Source of the DNA: Ophiosphaerella korrae
Taxonomy: Eukaryota; Ascomycota; Dothideomycetes; Pleosporales; Phaeosphaeriaceae
Direction of reading: 5' to 3'
Assembly (NCBI GenBank): GCA_028456385.1
Contig: JALNQF010000176.1
Coordinates: forward strand, 1 to 64,000
Length of the DNA stretch: 64,000 nt
The notes beneath the pieces were generated by a model, which searched no databases, had not been told where the DNA came from, and saw only the letters and a list, made by a program, of their open reading frames with translations. Positions 12,153 to 24,500 of the stretch are shown piece by piece. The position numbers were made by a program, and so were the translations under genes. Positions within the stretch are counted from its first letter, which is position 1. The number at the start of each line of letters is the position of its first letter.

Positions 12153-15100
12153 GGTTAGTAACTTATTAGTAAGCTAGATATTTATAAGATAAGTATAAGA
12201 TTTTTATAGTAGTCTTAGATTTTATCTAGAAGTACTTTATATATTGTTTAGTATTCTATTACTTCTATTAGTCTAAGCTATTTTAAGAAGCTTTCCTATT
12301 TATTTACTAGTAAGACTTTTATAAATCTATCTACTATTATTTCTATTAATAGAGTATATTCTACTTTAATTCGGCTAGTAGAGACTTCTTGTCTTAGCTA
12401 ATAATTATAGATATTAACGTACTAAAGCTTAGTTTATAGCTTAGCTAGTTCTTTAGTAACGAGCTAGATTATTTAAGTATTATTGTACTAGATTGTAATA
12501 TAGTTTATAGGGAGCTTAATGTATAGTTTGTTAAAAAGTTTTAATATAAAGATTACTTCTTTTACTACTTATAATAGGGCTAGTAACTTAGCTTTAGTTA
12601 TAGAAGTAGTAACTATATCTTACTTATTTGCTCTCTATATAATAAGCCTATTAAAAAGTTTAATTGTGTAGCCTTATAAACTTTTTTAGTCTATAGTATT
12701 ATTAGTAAAGGAAGTATTACTAGTAACTTGTAGTAAGTTGCCTCTACCTAGCTAGAGTGCCCTTAATCTCGTATAAGAGAGGTACATTAGTACTTAATTA
12801 GTAGCTTTATAGTAAGTAGTGCTTAGGTTTATAAGAAAATAAGCTAGTCGCAATATTACAAAAGCTATATCTAGCTAAGTAGTTATAGTAGTAAATAGAA
12901 GTAAACTAATTTTACGTTAGTATTTATTAATCTTAGATAGTGTTACTAAACTAGTTTAAGCCTTAAGTTTAGTAGTAGCTATAGGTGTATCGTAATAGAC
13001 GTGTAGTTTATCTACGAGCTAACTTATCTTGTTAATATACGCTGCCTATAGTAGTTAAATTGTACGTTACTCTCTATCTCGAATTACTTTAACACTAAGA
13101 AACTATTAGAGATCTATTCTTCTAGTAATAGTATACTTCTTTTTTAGAAGATTAGTTACTTACTATACTTCCTTAGTCTTCTACTTATTATATACGATAA
13201 TAATATTATTTACGTAGAAGAAGATAATAATTCTATCTTTAACTATATAGTATAGTTTATATAGTACTATTTAAAAGCCTATAGCTTTAAGTATAGCTGT
13301 AAATTCTTTCTACTATAAGAGAGGTAAGATCTAGAGACTATATAGGGCCTTTTAGACTCTAAGGATTATACCCTTCTTTTAGTATCCCCTTAGTATTCTT
13401 ATATAGATCTCTCGGTCTATTACTATATAAATAAAGGCGTTAGTTACGTTATACTATTTTAGTTTAAGATTATATTTAGTAGTAATAGCTATAAGTATCT
13501 AAAAGGATTAGCTAGCTAGTATTATAGCGTAAGTCTCTTATACTATAACGTTTTGTTGCTAGTCTCTTTATACTACAAGTTAAGCTTTATATTTAATAAA
13601 TTAATAATATTTATTAAGCTTATACGTATATACCTATATATAGTCTAGTATCTACTAGCTAGAACGCTAGATAGGTTTAGCTAGTACTTTAGTTTATAAT
13701 TTTATCTAGCAATAGCTAGTTAGGTAGGATAGCTCGGCTTCTTTAAATAACTCGCCTATTAGATAGCTTTCTAGGTTCGTTTAGTATAAGGGTAGTAATA
13801 GGAGTTAATTGTAGTAGAGCTTTAGTCCTTTTACAAGTATCTTCTTTATCTTAGCTTTGTTTACGAGTTCTCCTTAGTATTTTCTAAGGTTACCTACCTA
13901 GGTACTAGCTATAAAGGCTACTACCTATAGTATAGTTTTAGATAAGCTATATTTATCGTGTACTATTAACTCTAGTTAGTCTCTAGTTATTAAATAGGCT
14001 AGTATTGCTACTAGAGGTAGAGATAGTAGAGGAGTTAGATAGTAGTCTACGATCTTTCTTCTATAGTAGTAGCTAGGTAGATCTTCTTTATTATTTAAAG
14101 ATATATCTAACTTAGTATTATCTTTATAAAAGGACTCTATTTCTAGCTTGTACACTAGTACTAGGAGCTTAATTGTTTTAATATAAGTAGTAATCTCTTC
14201 TAGTATTTAATATATAAGGTTATCTATTAGATCCTCTATTTTACTATTAAAGATTATTTACTTGTTAAAGATTATATCCTATATACTTATTACCTTAGCT
14301 ATAGACAGTACCTAGATCTAGTAGATATTTAATAACTAGTATCTTATAAAGTAGCTAATCTATACTTTTAAATCTAAACGTTATAGCCTTAATTTACTAT
14401 ACTACGTATTATTAGTTATTGTAAAGGCTTTACACCTATATACTTTTAAGTAGGCTAAGTTTAGCTTTCTTATTAATACTATAATTTCTTAATTCTTAGT
14501 AACTTTTGTAAAGAATACTTTATATAGTATCTTCTAGTTATTTAAGTAACTTAGTATTTAATTATATAGGTAGACTCTAGCCTATATAATTTTAGGCTAA
14601 AGCTCCTATAGTAAATTTGCGTCAAGTTGTATAGTACGTAACTTTTCTTTGTTAATTCCTCTAGCTTGCTTAGCTCCTCTATTTTAGGCTTAAGTATCTA
14701 GAGCTAAAGGTTTAATAGTAATACCTTACGAGTTTAACTAGCACTAGACCTCTAGTTTTACTATTATAATCTTGTTATTAGCTTTAATTACCTTAACTAA
14801 GATACTATACTAATTCTTTAAGAAGAGAGTTAAATTTAATAGTATCTTAATAATTAATTTAGCTAACTAGTTATTAGTAAAGTAGAAGTCCTACTATAGT
14901 TTTAAGTACTTATTAGTAATAAGTATCTAGCTTTTTTCTTTAGTAACACTTTATACTTTATATAAGTAGAAGTTAATAGAGAGTCTTTCTCCTAGTCTTT
15001 TATAACTAATTCTTAGTATATAGCTAATTTACTACTTTATCTTAGCTTTACTATATATATTATACTAGACTATAGATACTCCTTTTATACGCACCCCTTA

Positions 15101-16850
15101 AGCTTACTAGATAAGGTGTTTAATTGTAGCTAGTCCTAGATAGCTAAGTCTCTTATACTATAGTAGTACTAGTACTCTAATAGTCTAAGGTTTGTAGGTA
15201 TAGTACGCTACTTAGTATATAAGATTATATAGTAAATAATACTTAAGTACCTATTAACTATAGATCTTAGTAAGGTATCTAATTATTTATCTATTAGGCT
15301 TATTTAGAGTTATTAGCTTAGATTAAGTGTTCTACTATATTCCTCTCTACTAGAGTAGCTAGAAAGAGACTAGGTTATAAAAGATATCTAGGTATATAGC
15401 TACGTTATATAGAACTAGTTTGTTTTCTATTAACTAGTTTTTTAGCGTAAGGGTAAGAGATCTATATCCTTTTACCTATATCTTTAACTTACTTACCTAT
15501 ATATAATTATTTAGCCTTAATAGACGATAGTTGTATACACGAGTTAAGTTGTTTGTAATATAGTAGGTTAAACTAGAGTCTAGGATAAAGGAATTCTAGA
15601 GAGGGTAGGTATTATAGGTATTCCTTGTAGTTTTAGTAATAAAAGAGCTCTTAATACTTAATATTTACTAGCCTTCTAGTTAATCTTCCTTATAGATTTT
15701 AGTAATCTAAGGTAACTTAGCGTATAGTTCTATATAAGGCTTTATTTAATACTTTAACTATCCTTTTATTAGTCTTTATAAGGTTATATTGTACTTACGT
15801 TTATAATTAATAAGCTCTTTTAGAGTCTTACTTAGAGTCTACTAATCTAGTACTTTGTTAGAATTAATATAGTAGTAATTACTAAGTTTATAAGGTCTTT
15901 TGTAAGCTAGGTATTATTTACCTATAGCTCTTTAACTTATTATTTAGTTAACGTTAGTATTACTACTACGTATACGTTAATTACAAGGTCTACCCTATTT
16001 ATTAAGTAGCGCGCTATCTATAAGAGAGGCGTCCCTAGTCTTACTCTAGGTAGTATTACTACTAGTAGTATAAAGTAAAGTATTATCTACTATAAAAGTA
16101 GCTTTACGCCTCTTTATATTTAGGAGATAGTATACTATTATATACTTATAGTAGCGTTTTATTATCCCCCTCTAGTTTATACTAGGTAATAGCTTTCTAT
16201 TATCTTAAAAGGTTGTAGACTAAATTAGTGCTACGTGTTTAATAGCTGCTAAAAAGTCTTAAGTAATTATATTAATTTATAGTAACTCTACTACTTAATA
16301 TGTTTTAGCCTTAGTAGTAGTATAGTTATACTTAGCTATCTATATATCCTAATTTACTAGGCTTCTTATAGGCTTAAGTAATTTAAGGTATCTATTACGT
16401 ATACGCTCTTACTTAATACGCTTGTCTACGCTAATAGTTTACTTTAGGTTTAATAGCTACTAACGTAGAGATTAGTTTAGTAGGTAGTACGTACGTAGTA
16501 GATATAGTAAGACTAAGGATTAGATAAACGTTATAATATACTAGAGACTTAACTACTCCTTTTTGTACTTGTATTAGTTACTATAGTATTACTTAGCTAA
16601 TATTTTATAGTATTTAAGGTCTTCTTTAAAAGCCTTATAACTAGTAGCTAAGAGTTTAGACTACTATATAGGAGTCTCGACACCTAATACTAGAGTATAG
16701 TTAGCTATTACTAGAGCTCTAATTAGTTCTAGTCTCTAAATTAGCTAAGTAGAGGATTCTAAGTTAATCTTATCCTAAATATTATATACTACGTATCTAG
16801 ATTGTAGTTAAATTATCTATGTAGTGTAATCCTTATTAGTCCTTAACATT
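12153..16850 (-). pseudogene. Copia gag-pol remnant, stop-riddled
   Basis: On the minus strand the RT active-site region at about 13180-13260 reads as IIIFFYV followed by NN in place of the catalytic DD pair, then IIIVYNK (the double Asn is at 13205-13210). This is the Copia YVDD box with both aspartates changed by G-to-A. Further upstream on the minus strand, about 14800-15300, is an integrase-like stretch with the K.KGC..KEY and C-rich SSKL/REL.IKD pattern expected between the zinc-binding domain and core. Gag should occupy about 15600-16850. Dozens of TAA and TAG stops, with loss of both catalytic Asp, make it non-functional. The gene order integrase before RT is the Copia order and separates it from the Gypsy elements nearby. 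Confidence 0.75.
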
Positions 16851-16899
16851 ATAGTTAGATCGCGTTAGGTTATACTATCTATCTTGTTTTAGCTTCGAG

Positions 16900-17112
16900 T
16901 TATAAGAAGGTAGGAGATTGTTACTTTTTAGAGTGCGCTTTAGTTAAGGCTAAGTGTAGTACTTAGCTTAATTTAAGAGTTATTAGAAGGCTATTAGAGG
17001 GTAGGAGATTTACGCCCCTTTTTAAAGATACTTGTAGTACTACTAGAAGGTAAAAGAATAGTACTTTTTACTAACGCGCGTAAGGCTACTAGAGAGTAGG
17101 AGATTAGTACTT
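16900..17112. repeat. Degenerate GGTAGGAGATT repeats in the Copia leader
   Basis: Three or four imperfect copies of a GAAGG(N)TAGGAGATT...TACTTTTTA unit lie at about 16905-17110, next to the 12-bp minisatellite. They are in the region between the 5' LTR and gag on the minus strand. Confidence 0.5.
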
Positions 17113-17133
17113 TTTACTAATACTCTTTATAGT

Positions 17134-17302
17134 ACTTAGCTTAATACTTAGCTTAATACTTAAGTTAATGCTTAAGTTAATGCTCGAGTTAATACTCGAG
17201 TTAATACTCGAGTTAATACTCGAGTTAATACTCGAGTTAATACTTAAGTTAATACTTAAGTTAATACTCGAGTTAATACTCGAGTTAATGCTCGAGTTAA
17301 TG
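17134..17302. repeat. 12-bp minisatellite (TTAATACTCGAG) in the Copia leader
   Basis: About 14 head-to-tail copies of a 12-bp unit, TTAATACTCGAG with variants TTAATGCTCGAG and TTAATACTTAAG. The variants differ by the transitions expected from RIP at the CG of the CTCGAG core. The array starts about 50 bp inside the 5' LTR, in the transcribed leader. Confidence 0.9.
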
Positions 17303-17352
17303 TAGGTAGATGATAGTTTACTTAACTTAGTTAAGGCAGTAAGACTCTTAAT

Positions 17353-17903
17353 TATTAGATTTAAAGGAAGTTATAGTAATTTAATAAAAAGGCTTTTTTG
17401 TAACAGCTATATAAAGGCCTTATTAGAGAAGGATACTAAGGCTTTTAGAAAAGCCCTTTTTTAAGTTAGTTACTTATAACTTAAAAGTAATAAGTATAAA
17501 CTAAGTAGATTAATTATTTTCTCTATCTCTAGCCCTACGCTCTATTTATATATCTGCGATGTAGTAGTCTTAGCTAAGTCTTTCGAGATAGTAGTAAGCT
17601 AGATCCTTAACACCCCTTCTATTAAGGTGCTAGTTTCTTTATTATATTAGTTGTGCTAATATAGTCTATCTCCTTATATATAAGATTCTTTATTTAATTT
17701 CTTTGTTTATAAAGGTTAAGGCTGCGATCCTTTTAGCTATAGTAGGGTTAGTAGCTTAGTAATTGTTACGCCTGTACACTAAGTAAATTAGATTGTAGCA
17801 CTAGCTTAAGCGAGCTAATTAATAGATTCTAGGTACACCTAGAATCTATTATGCCTCTCTACGTATATGCTATCGAGTATCTAATTGTGTAACTTATCTA
17901 ATA
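17353..17903 (-). repeat. 5' LTR of the Copia element
   Basis: 551 bp, aligned along its length with 11592-12142; followed by the target duplication ATAAG. Some sites keep TpG or CpG where the other LTR has TpA, and vice versa. Confidence 0.9.
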
Positions 17904-17908
17904 ATAAG

Positions 17909-18570
17909 ATACTATAGTAAGTAACTAAAATAAACCCTAGATAGTATAATAGTCTACTTATATACAATATATCTATATATTTATATCCTAATCGCTACTA
18001 ATAATATAATTATAAATAGGTATATTCTTCTACTAATTATATATCCTACTTACAAGAATTAATATTAACTATAATATAGATTAGATAGTATATAAATACT
18101 ATAGCTACTATTATAGGTTATTAACGTATATATACTAGGTATTTTAAAAAAAGCCTTTTTTATAATATCTATAGAGGGCTGTCTATAATACTTAAATTAA
18201 TACTATTAGTACTATAACTATTATTTTATATAGGTTACTAGTTATTACTATATATATACTAAGTATTTTAAAAAAGCCTTTTTTATAATACCTATAGAGG
18301 GCTATCTATAATACCTAAATTAATACTATTAGTACTATAACTAATTATCTATATTAGTAGTAATATTAAGGCTAACGTAATATTAGTCGACTTAGCTTAT
18401 AAGCTAGTAGTCTAATATAACTAAGTACTATATAGCTCTAGTATAAACCCTATAAAAAGCTATAAACCTAGACCTAAGCTAACTCTAATAACTATAGTTT
18501 ACTTAATTCCTAGTAGGAATTAAGTTTAAAGAGGACTATACGCACCCTTAGCTAATTCCTAGGAATACTA
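17909..18570. repeat. Resumed host locus with a ~124-bp tandem duplication
   Basis: After the Copia insertion the AT-rich locus continues. A segment of about 124 bp is tandemly duplicated at about 18111-18234 and 18235-18358. Each copy contains a TATATACTA-rich start, the A-tract/GCC/T-tract hairpin, and a TATAGAGGGCT...TTAATACTATTAGTACTA end. I see no gene. Confidence 0.75.
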
Positions 18571-18660
18571 GTTACTATTATAAAAATACTACCTACTCTT
18601 ATTACTATTATAAAAATACTACCTACTCTTATTACTATTATAAAAATACTACTTACTATA
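18571..18660. repeat. 30-bp minisatellite, three copies
   Basis: Three exact-length 30-bp units at 18571, 18601 and 18631 share the core ACTATTATAAAAATACTAC. The first and third differ from the middle one only near their ends. Confidence 0.95.
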
Positions 18661-18687
18661 GTATATATAAGAAACTAGTTGCGCTTA

Positions 18688-18862
18688 AAAATAGGTTATA
18701 ATACTAGAAAATAGGTTATATAGCTAGAAAATAGGTTACACTAAGAAATAGGTTTTACTAAGAAATAGGTTTTACTAAGAAATAGGTTTTACTAGGAAAT
18801 AGGTTTTACTAAGAAATAGGTTTTACTACTAGGAAATAGGTTTTACTAGGAAATAGGTTTTT
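18688..18862. repeat. 17-bp minisatellite (AAATAGGTTTTACTAAG), about 10 copies
   Basis: About ten units of 17-20 bp sharing AAATAGGTT. The leftmost three are diverged (TATAATACTAG, TATATAGCTAG, ACACTAAG endings) and the right ones are near identical. Together with the 30-bp array it lies about 320 bp left of the Gypsy insertion. Confidence 0.95.
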
Positions 18863-19175
18863 CTATAGTTAGAGTTAGGGTTAAAGTAATAGGCCTAACT
18901 AACTTCTCTAACTACGCAAAACTACCTAATTTTTAGCGTAATATACTTTAAGTAATATATACAAGTTACTCTCTATATAACTTAAAGTGTATTCTTACGT
19001 TATAGTAGTACTATTTAGTATAGTAGGTGCGATATAAAAATCTAAATATAGCCTAGGTACTAAGTACAATATATAAATTCTAATCGGGTATAGTGCTACG
19101 ATATAGAAATTTAGATTAGGTATAGTACTACCTTAGTATCTCCTAGCCTACCCTATAAATACTAGATCTTACAAG
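18863..19175. other. AT-rich flank left of the chromovirus
   Basis: No gene is seen. Two short similar segments around 19020-19070 and 19085-19135 share TAGGTA and TAGTGCTACGATATA-like sequence. The stretch ends at the AAATA target duplication (19176-19180). Confidence 0.5.
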
Positions 19176-19180
19176 AAATA

Positions 19181-19609
19181 TATTACGGGCCTCCTATTAT
19201 TAACTATAGGTGCCTGTCTCAAAGGGGGTTAGTAGATTACAAGGTAATAGTAAAAGCTTAGAGGTAATCTATAATAACTATAAATAATAGAAGAGGTTTT
19301 GTAACTATCTTGTATTAGCGTTCTATAGTTAAAGGATTAAATTGCTAATACTATCCTAATAATGTACATCCTACTAACTATATACTTATCGTGATCTATA
19401 ATCTATAGCTGCTAAGATAAATAGATTATAGATCGTTCTAATCTATAATCTATAGCTACTAAGAGTCTATAGATTATAGATTAGTCTATGTATCCTAGTT
19501 GTGTGTTATTTCCTAATCAAGATTATTACCCCGCTCGTCCTATACTTCGTTAGCAACTAAGTTAGGACTAATTAGTTCTATCTCGATTTCTTCTGTTACA
19601 CCTATAACA
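19181..19609 (-). repeat. 3' LTR of chromovirus copy 1, with strong hairpin
   Basis: 429 bp. It contains a perfect 17-bp stem (TAATCTATAATCTATAG at 19439-19455 and its complement at 19467-19483) around an 11-nt loop. A weaker version of the same palindrome lies just left of it. Compared with the right LTR it has more TpA in place of CpG or TpG. Confidence 0.93.
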
Positions 19610-19623
19610 CTATCTCCCCTTCT
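19610..19623 (-). other. Polypurine tract of chromovirus copy 1
   Basis: The minus strand reads AGAAGGGGAGATAG directly against the left LTR, as expected for the plus-strand primer site. Confidence 0.85.
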
Positions 19624-20339
19624 AGGTAGGTCCTAGTTCTCCTATCCTAGAGCTAGAGTTATTAGTCTAGTTTCTTCGTTAATATAGAGTTCTTTATCCT
19701 CCCTTATAACTATTTTATCTACACGTTGTTACTACCTCCTTACTAATCGCGTACTACGCAACAGTGTTAAAATATTTCCTTGTTCTTGTTATGCTTCTCC
19801 TAAATTAAATCCTAAATCCCTTCTTTGTATTATTTCTATAAATAATAGTAGAGCTTATAAAGTATGTATTTGTGCAAACATACGTAGTTCTTGTAACGTG
19901 TCTAGTGTTTCTCTATCTAAGTGTACGTTTATTACACTTATTCTTACGTCTAGGCTTAATAATAATAGGGAAAGCTGTTAACTAGATTTAAGAGAAATTA
20001 CTATCTTAAATTGTAGAGGCCGAAGCTAAGCGTAAGCGTATCTAGGAGCTTACGTAGAGTAAGCTAGTAGAGAATTAAGCTTGTCTCTCTTGTCTTTGTA
20101 AAATAAAGGCCTTAAATAATAAGAAATTAGCTAAGTAGTTAGTAGCTCTAGAAGCTAAGCTAGATCTAGATAAGGCGTTTAGTGTTGCTGTAGTAGGTCC
20201 TACGCTAAACGTCCTTATTGTCTCTCTATCTATTGTTAGTAATGTTAGTTCTCTTAGTTTGCTACTAGGCGTTCTAGAGGGTTTTAACTTTAGAACTCCT
20301 CTAGTTTCTTAGGGCAATTAAGATTATCCTCTAGTTCCT

Positions 20340-23300
20340 ATATTTTCTCCTATAGTTATCCTTTTTTGTCTATACCTATCTATTCTACTATATAGTAGTT
20401 TTTTCTATTATAGAACTAGTGTACTAGGATTTTCTTAACTTCCTATTCTTCTTATTCTCTATACGTGTCTACTTTGTACACTAGTAGTTCTACGTTTTGT
20501 AGTACTTGTTCTAGTAAGGCTATATAGAATATTAGGTATATCCTTATTTTATTTAGTAGCTTTAATTTAAATATAACTAGTATAACTTCTTTCTTGATTT
20601 TATATAGTCCTATCTTAACGTAGTCTAATTTTAAACTAGGTTGTTTACTTTTAATATTCTTTTGTACTAACTATACTCTTTTTCCCTCTCTAAATTAGGG
20701 TCCTTCCTTATACTTCTTATTGTAGTACTTCGCTATTTAATTATATAGGAACTCTATATCCTATCTTAGTTAGTCGTGTATGTCTCTAAGTCTATTAGTA
20801 AAGTTTTCTCCTTTTAAAGACTAAGATATTTATTCTCTTAGTATTTAGTATATATTGGGCTTAAATCTGTAGTTCGCGAAAAAAAGTAATACTCTTGTTA
20901 CTATATTCTTTATACTATTATATACTAACTATACTATAAGTAGTAACTATACCTAATTGTTTTAGTTGTAGTTAAGGTAGTATCTTAAGTACTATTCTAC
21001 TATCTAATTTATTTGTTCTAATTATCTGTCTATTTGTAGGTAATATACTATAAATATTGTATACTATATTCCTAATTGCGCTGTTATCGTTCCCTATAGT
21101 TTTGATGTAAATCGTATATCTCTATCTATAATAATCTTATCTAGTAGTCTATATTAACTAATTATAGTTCCTATAACCTAATATACAGCAACTTCTATTC
21201 TACTCTTCTCTTTATATAGCCTAAAGTATGTATACTTTATAAGCTTATTAACTATTATTAGGATTCTATTGTACTTAACTCCTAATATTAGGTCTTTAGA
21301 CTTAGGTAACTTCGTAATAAAGTCTATTATAATAACTCTCTATAGTTGTCTTAGTGCTTCTACTAGTTATAGTATTCTATATAGTATATATCTATTGTAT
21401 TTGTTCCTTTAATATTCTGTATAGTCTTGTAGTACCTCTATTACTAGTTGTCTTGCTTTTAGAATGTAGTAGTCTTGTAGTAGTCTATCTAATGTTTTTT
21501 TAATGCCTTAGTAACTATATACTAGTAATTTATAGAATTGTTGTATAAATTGCTTTTAAATTTTTCCTAGAATATATATTCTTCTATATACTTGTGCAAA
21601 TCTATCTTAGATTTCAAGTTTCTCTATTTCTTTAGATACTTCTTGTGTTATTTTCTAAATCTATTCGTTTAGCTCGTTGCTTGTCCTCTTAAGTGTTGCA
21701 GCTATCTTAGGTGTGTTTAGGACTAAATATCCTTCCTTGTTCTTGACTAGAACTATACTAGTAGCGCTTACTTCTTTTTGTAAATCTAGTCTTCTACTTA
21801 GAGCGTCTATAAATTAGTTATCCTTCCCTTTTGTGTGTATTATTTCTATGTTAAATATTAATAGAAACTCTTACTATCTTGTATAGCGTTGTAATAGCTC
21901 TTTATTTATTATAAATCCTATAAGATTCTTATAGTCTATGTAAACTTTTATCTAGTGCTTTACTCCTTGTAAGTATACTCTCTATTATTTAAATACTTTA
22001 TAGATTGCTAGTATCTCTTTGTTATAGATTAGGTAATTAAGTTCTACTGTTTTTATCTTCTTAGAGAAGTATTCGACTAAGTGTTCCTTTTTAGTCTCTA
22101 GGTCTTCTTATATTAGTGCTATTCTGTAGACTAAGTTCGATGCGTCTGTTTTTACTATTACTAGTAGTTCTAGGTTATACATTCTAATAACTAGGTTTTC
22201 TATAAACTTCTTTTTTATTCTTTTAAATGCCTTATCGCATTCCTTTATCTATTTAAATAGCGTATCTTTTTTTATAAGTCTTGTGATTAGCTCTATATCT
22301 TTAGAGTATTTTACTATTAACTTTCTACAAAAGTTAGCTAGCCTATAAAATTACTGTACCTCTTTTAGGTTCTTTAGTGTTAGCTATTCGTTAATTAAGT
22401 TAATCTTTTCTAGGTTAATCTTGATTTTTCCTAGTTTAATAATAAATCTAAGGAAATCTATTTTCTTTGTATAGAACTCGCATTTTCTTATCTTAAAGAA
22501 TATTTTAGCTTCTACTAGTTTCTTTAGCACTTTATATATATGTTGCACGTATTCTTCTTCTATTTCTAAGAATATAAAGATATTGTCTAAGTACGCAAAT
22601 GTAAATATATCTAAGTATTCTCTTAGTACTATGTTAATTCTCTCCTAGAATGCTACTAGTGCGTTTATTAAACTAAACAGTATAACTAAGTATTTGTATA
22701 GTCTGTATTGTATTCTAAATACTATTTTCTACTTGTCTCCTTTCTTGATTCTAATCTAGTAGTATGCGTTTTGTATGTCTAGTTTTGTAAAGATCTTTAC
22801 TCTTTGTAGCCTATCTTGTATTTTATCTATTCGTAGTAGTAGGTATTAGTTCTTGTTTGTGATTGCGTTAGTTTTTCTAAAATCTACGTAGGGTCTTTTA
22901 TTACTTATCCCTTTTTTGTCTATAAATATTAATCTATATACTACTAAGGATTTAGATTCTCTTATCTATCCTTTCTTTATTACATTTTGTATAAATAATT
23001 GTTTAATCTTAGATTCTTCTTCTATTTTTTAGTAGACTAGACTCTATCCTACGTTCTTTTCTTCTTCTAGTTCTATTACTAAGTCCTATAGTTAGTGTTC
23101 TAGAAGGTAATCTTCTAGTTCTATAAGCTGCTTTTCCTATTTCTTGTATTCTTCTAGGAATTCTCTCTTATAGGTACTTATGTTAGCTTTTAGTATGTCT
23201 GTTTTATTGTAACTAATTTTTCTTATTCTCTAATTAATATATAGGTTAGTTATCTATAACTATAGTATACCTAATATTATATCTTGTTTATTATTAATTG

Positions 23301-24500
23301 TTGTTATATCTATAACTATGTTCTAGATTTCTAGTCCTTCTAACCTTAGTATTAAAGGTACTATCTTAAACTATATTAGTTCCTAAAATAGTTTTCCTTT
23401 AATCGTACTTAGTTATTAAGGGTATTTCTTTATTATATACTTTATTCCCTATATTTCTACAAACTTCTTTAATATAAAGTTTCTTGTAGCTCTACTATTA
23501 ATTATTAATCGTACTTTCTTTTCTTAGTATATACCTGTTTTTGTAATATATAGGCCTCCTATACCTTCTAGCCTTTCTTGCTTTAGTAATTTATTAAATT
23601 GTCTATCTTTCTAGGGCTATAGGCCTACTTTAAGTTTGTATTCTTCGTATTTTAGACACTCGTCGTATATGTATTTATACTATAGTCCTCCTTAGACGCA
23701 TTTCTTAGATAATTTTAGGCTAGGTCTTACTACTATATATCTATCTTCTAGGATTATTTCCTATCCTTAGATATCTTCTACTATAATTACTCTTATATAG
23801 TTATAGCCTCTTCTCCTTATAGGCTATGCGTTGTTATTTGCTTTAGGGTTTCTATGTATAATATAATTCTTATCTAGGTATAATATCTATAATGCTTCGA
23901 AGTGTACTAGGTGTTTTAGGTCTATTATTTTGTTATCCCCCTCCTAGTATTTACTTCTATTAGGTGTATCTATTGTTAGGATGTAGTATACTACTAGTAC
24001 TCTTAGTATATAGGCTTTATTAATCTATCGCGTCTCTCTTATAAGGTATTACTATTCTTTTTGTATAGGCATTCTTCCTACCGCAACTATGTATTACTTT
24101 ATCTATTCTTAAAATAGTATAAACTTTATTTCTTTAAGATTGCGTTCTTTCTAGTCTTTGTACGCTTCCTCTATACTTATAACTAGTAAGTATTTCTAAA
24201 CGAACTTCTATTCTTTATCTCGTTTCTCTATATCTATTATAGTACAGCTATTATAACTATGTATTATTAGCTAGGTATACTCTGTGTCTCTTATACTAAC
24301 TTATCTCTCGCTTCCTCGTAGTCTTTTAGAGGGAGCTATAGTAGTCTCTTTATCTAGTGCTAGTCTATTGGCCTAGATTAATAGTACTAGGGGCTCTTCC
24401 CCTTCTAAATCTTCTATTAGTAAGTCTATTACTTAAGCTGTCTCTTTTAGCTAAGCTTTTATTCTTTCTTTTGTTACTACTACTCTATTTCTCTATTATA
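20340..24500 (-). pseudogene. Chromovirus pol remnant: protease, RT, RNase H, integrase, chromodomain
   Basis: On the minus strand, pol runs from about 24500 down to 20340. The RT catalytic region at 22560-22620 reads LREYLDIF...AYLDNIFIF; the second catalytic Asp of YLDD is Asn (codon in 22582-22593). The expected fingers and palm motifs occupy about 23150-22400, RNase H about 22200-21800, and integrase about 21700-20600, assigned by order. At about 20365-20465 is a chromodomain-like end: DTYRE, then E.EVKKILVH, a stop, FYNRKNYYIVE, and a stop where the conserved Trp is expected. The chromodomain steers insertion to heterochromatin by reading histone marks, which fits the setting. Stops at Gln and Trp codons and the lost Asp make it inactive. 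Confidence 0.85.

Larger units (their letters stand above)
11592..17903 (-). mobile_element. Complete Ty1/Copia LTR retrotransposon (6312 bp), RIP-degraded
   Basis: Two 551-bp direct repeats (11592-12142 and 17353-17903) begin TGTTAGATTT or its mutated form TATTAGATTT and end TCTAATA, the mutated form of TCTAACA, giving TG...CA ends. The 5-bp target duplication ATAAG is present at 11587-11591 and 17904-17908. A polypurine tract on the minus strand touches the left LTR, and the reverse transcriptase lies nearer the left LTR; both place transcription from right to left. The element inserted into the SNF2-like/minisatellite locus. LTR copies differ essentially by transitions, with either copy carrying the changed base, so both were mutated after insertion. 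It cannot be autonomous. Confidence 0.92.

Noticed and set aside
18688..18862. CRISPR-like repeat array
   Set aside because: Units are head to tail without unique spacers; this is a minisatellite in a eukaryotic setting.
18868..18892. Telomere-like TTAGGG sequence (AGTTAGGGTTAAAG)
   Set aside because: Only about one and a half units; no array. Not evidence of an interstitial telomere.
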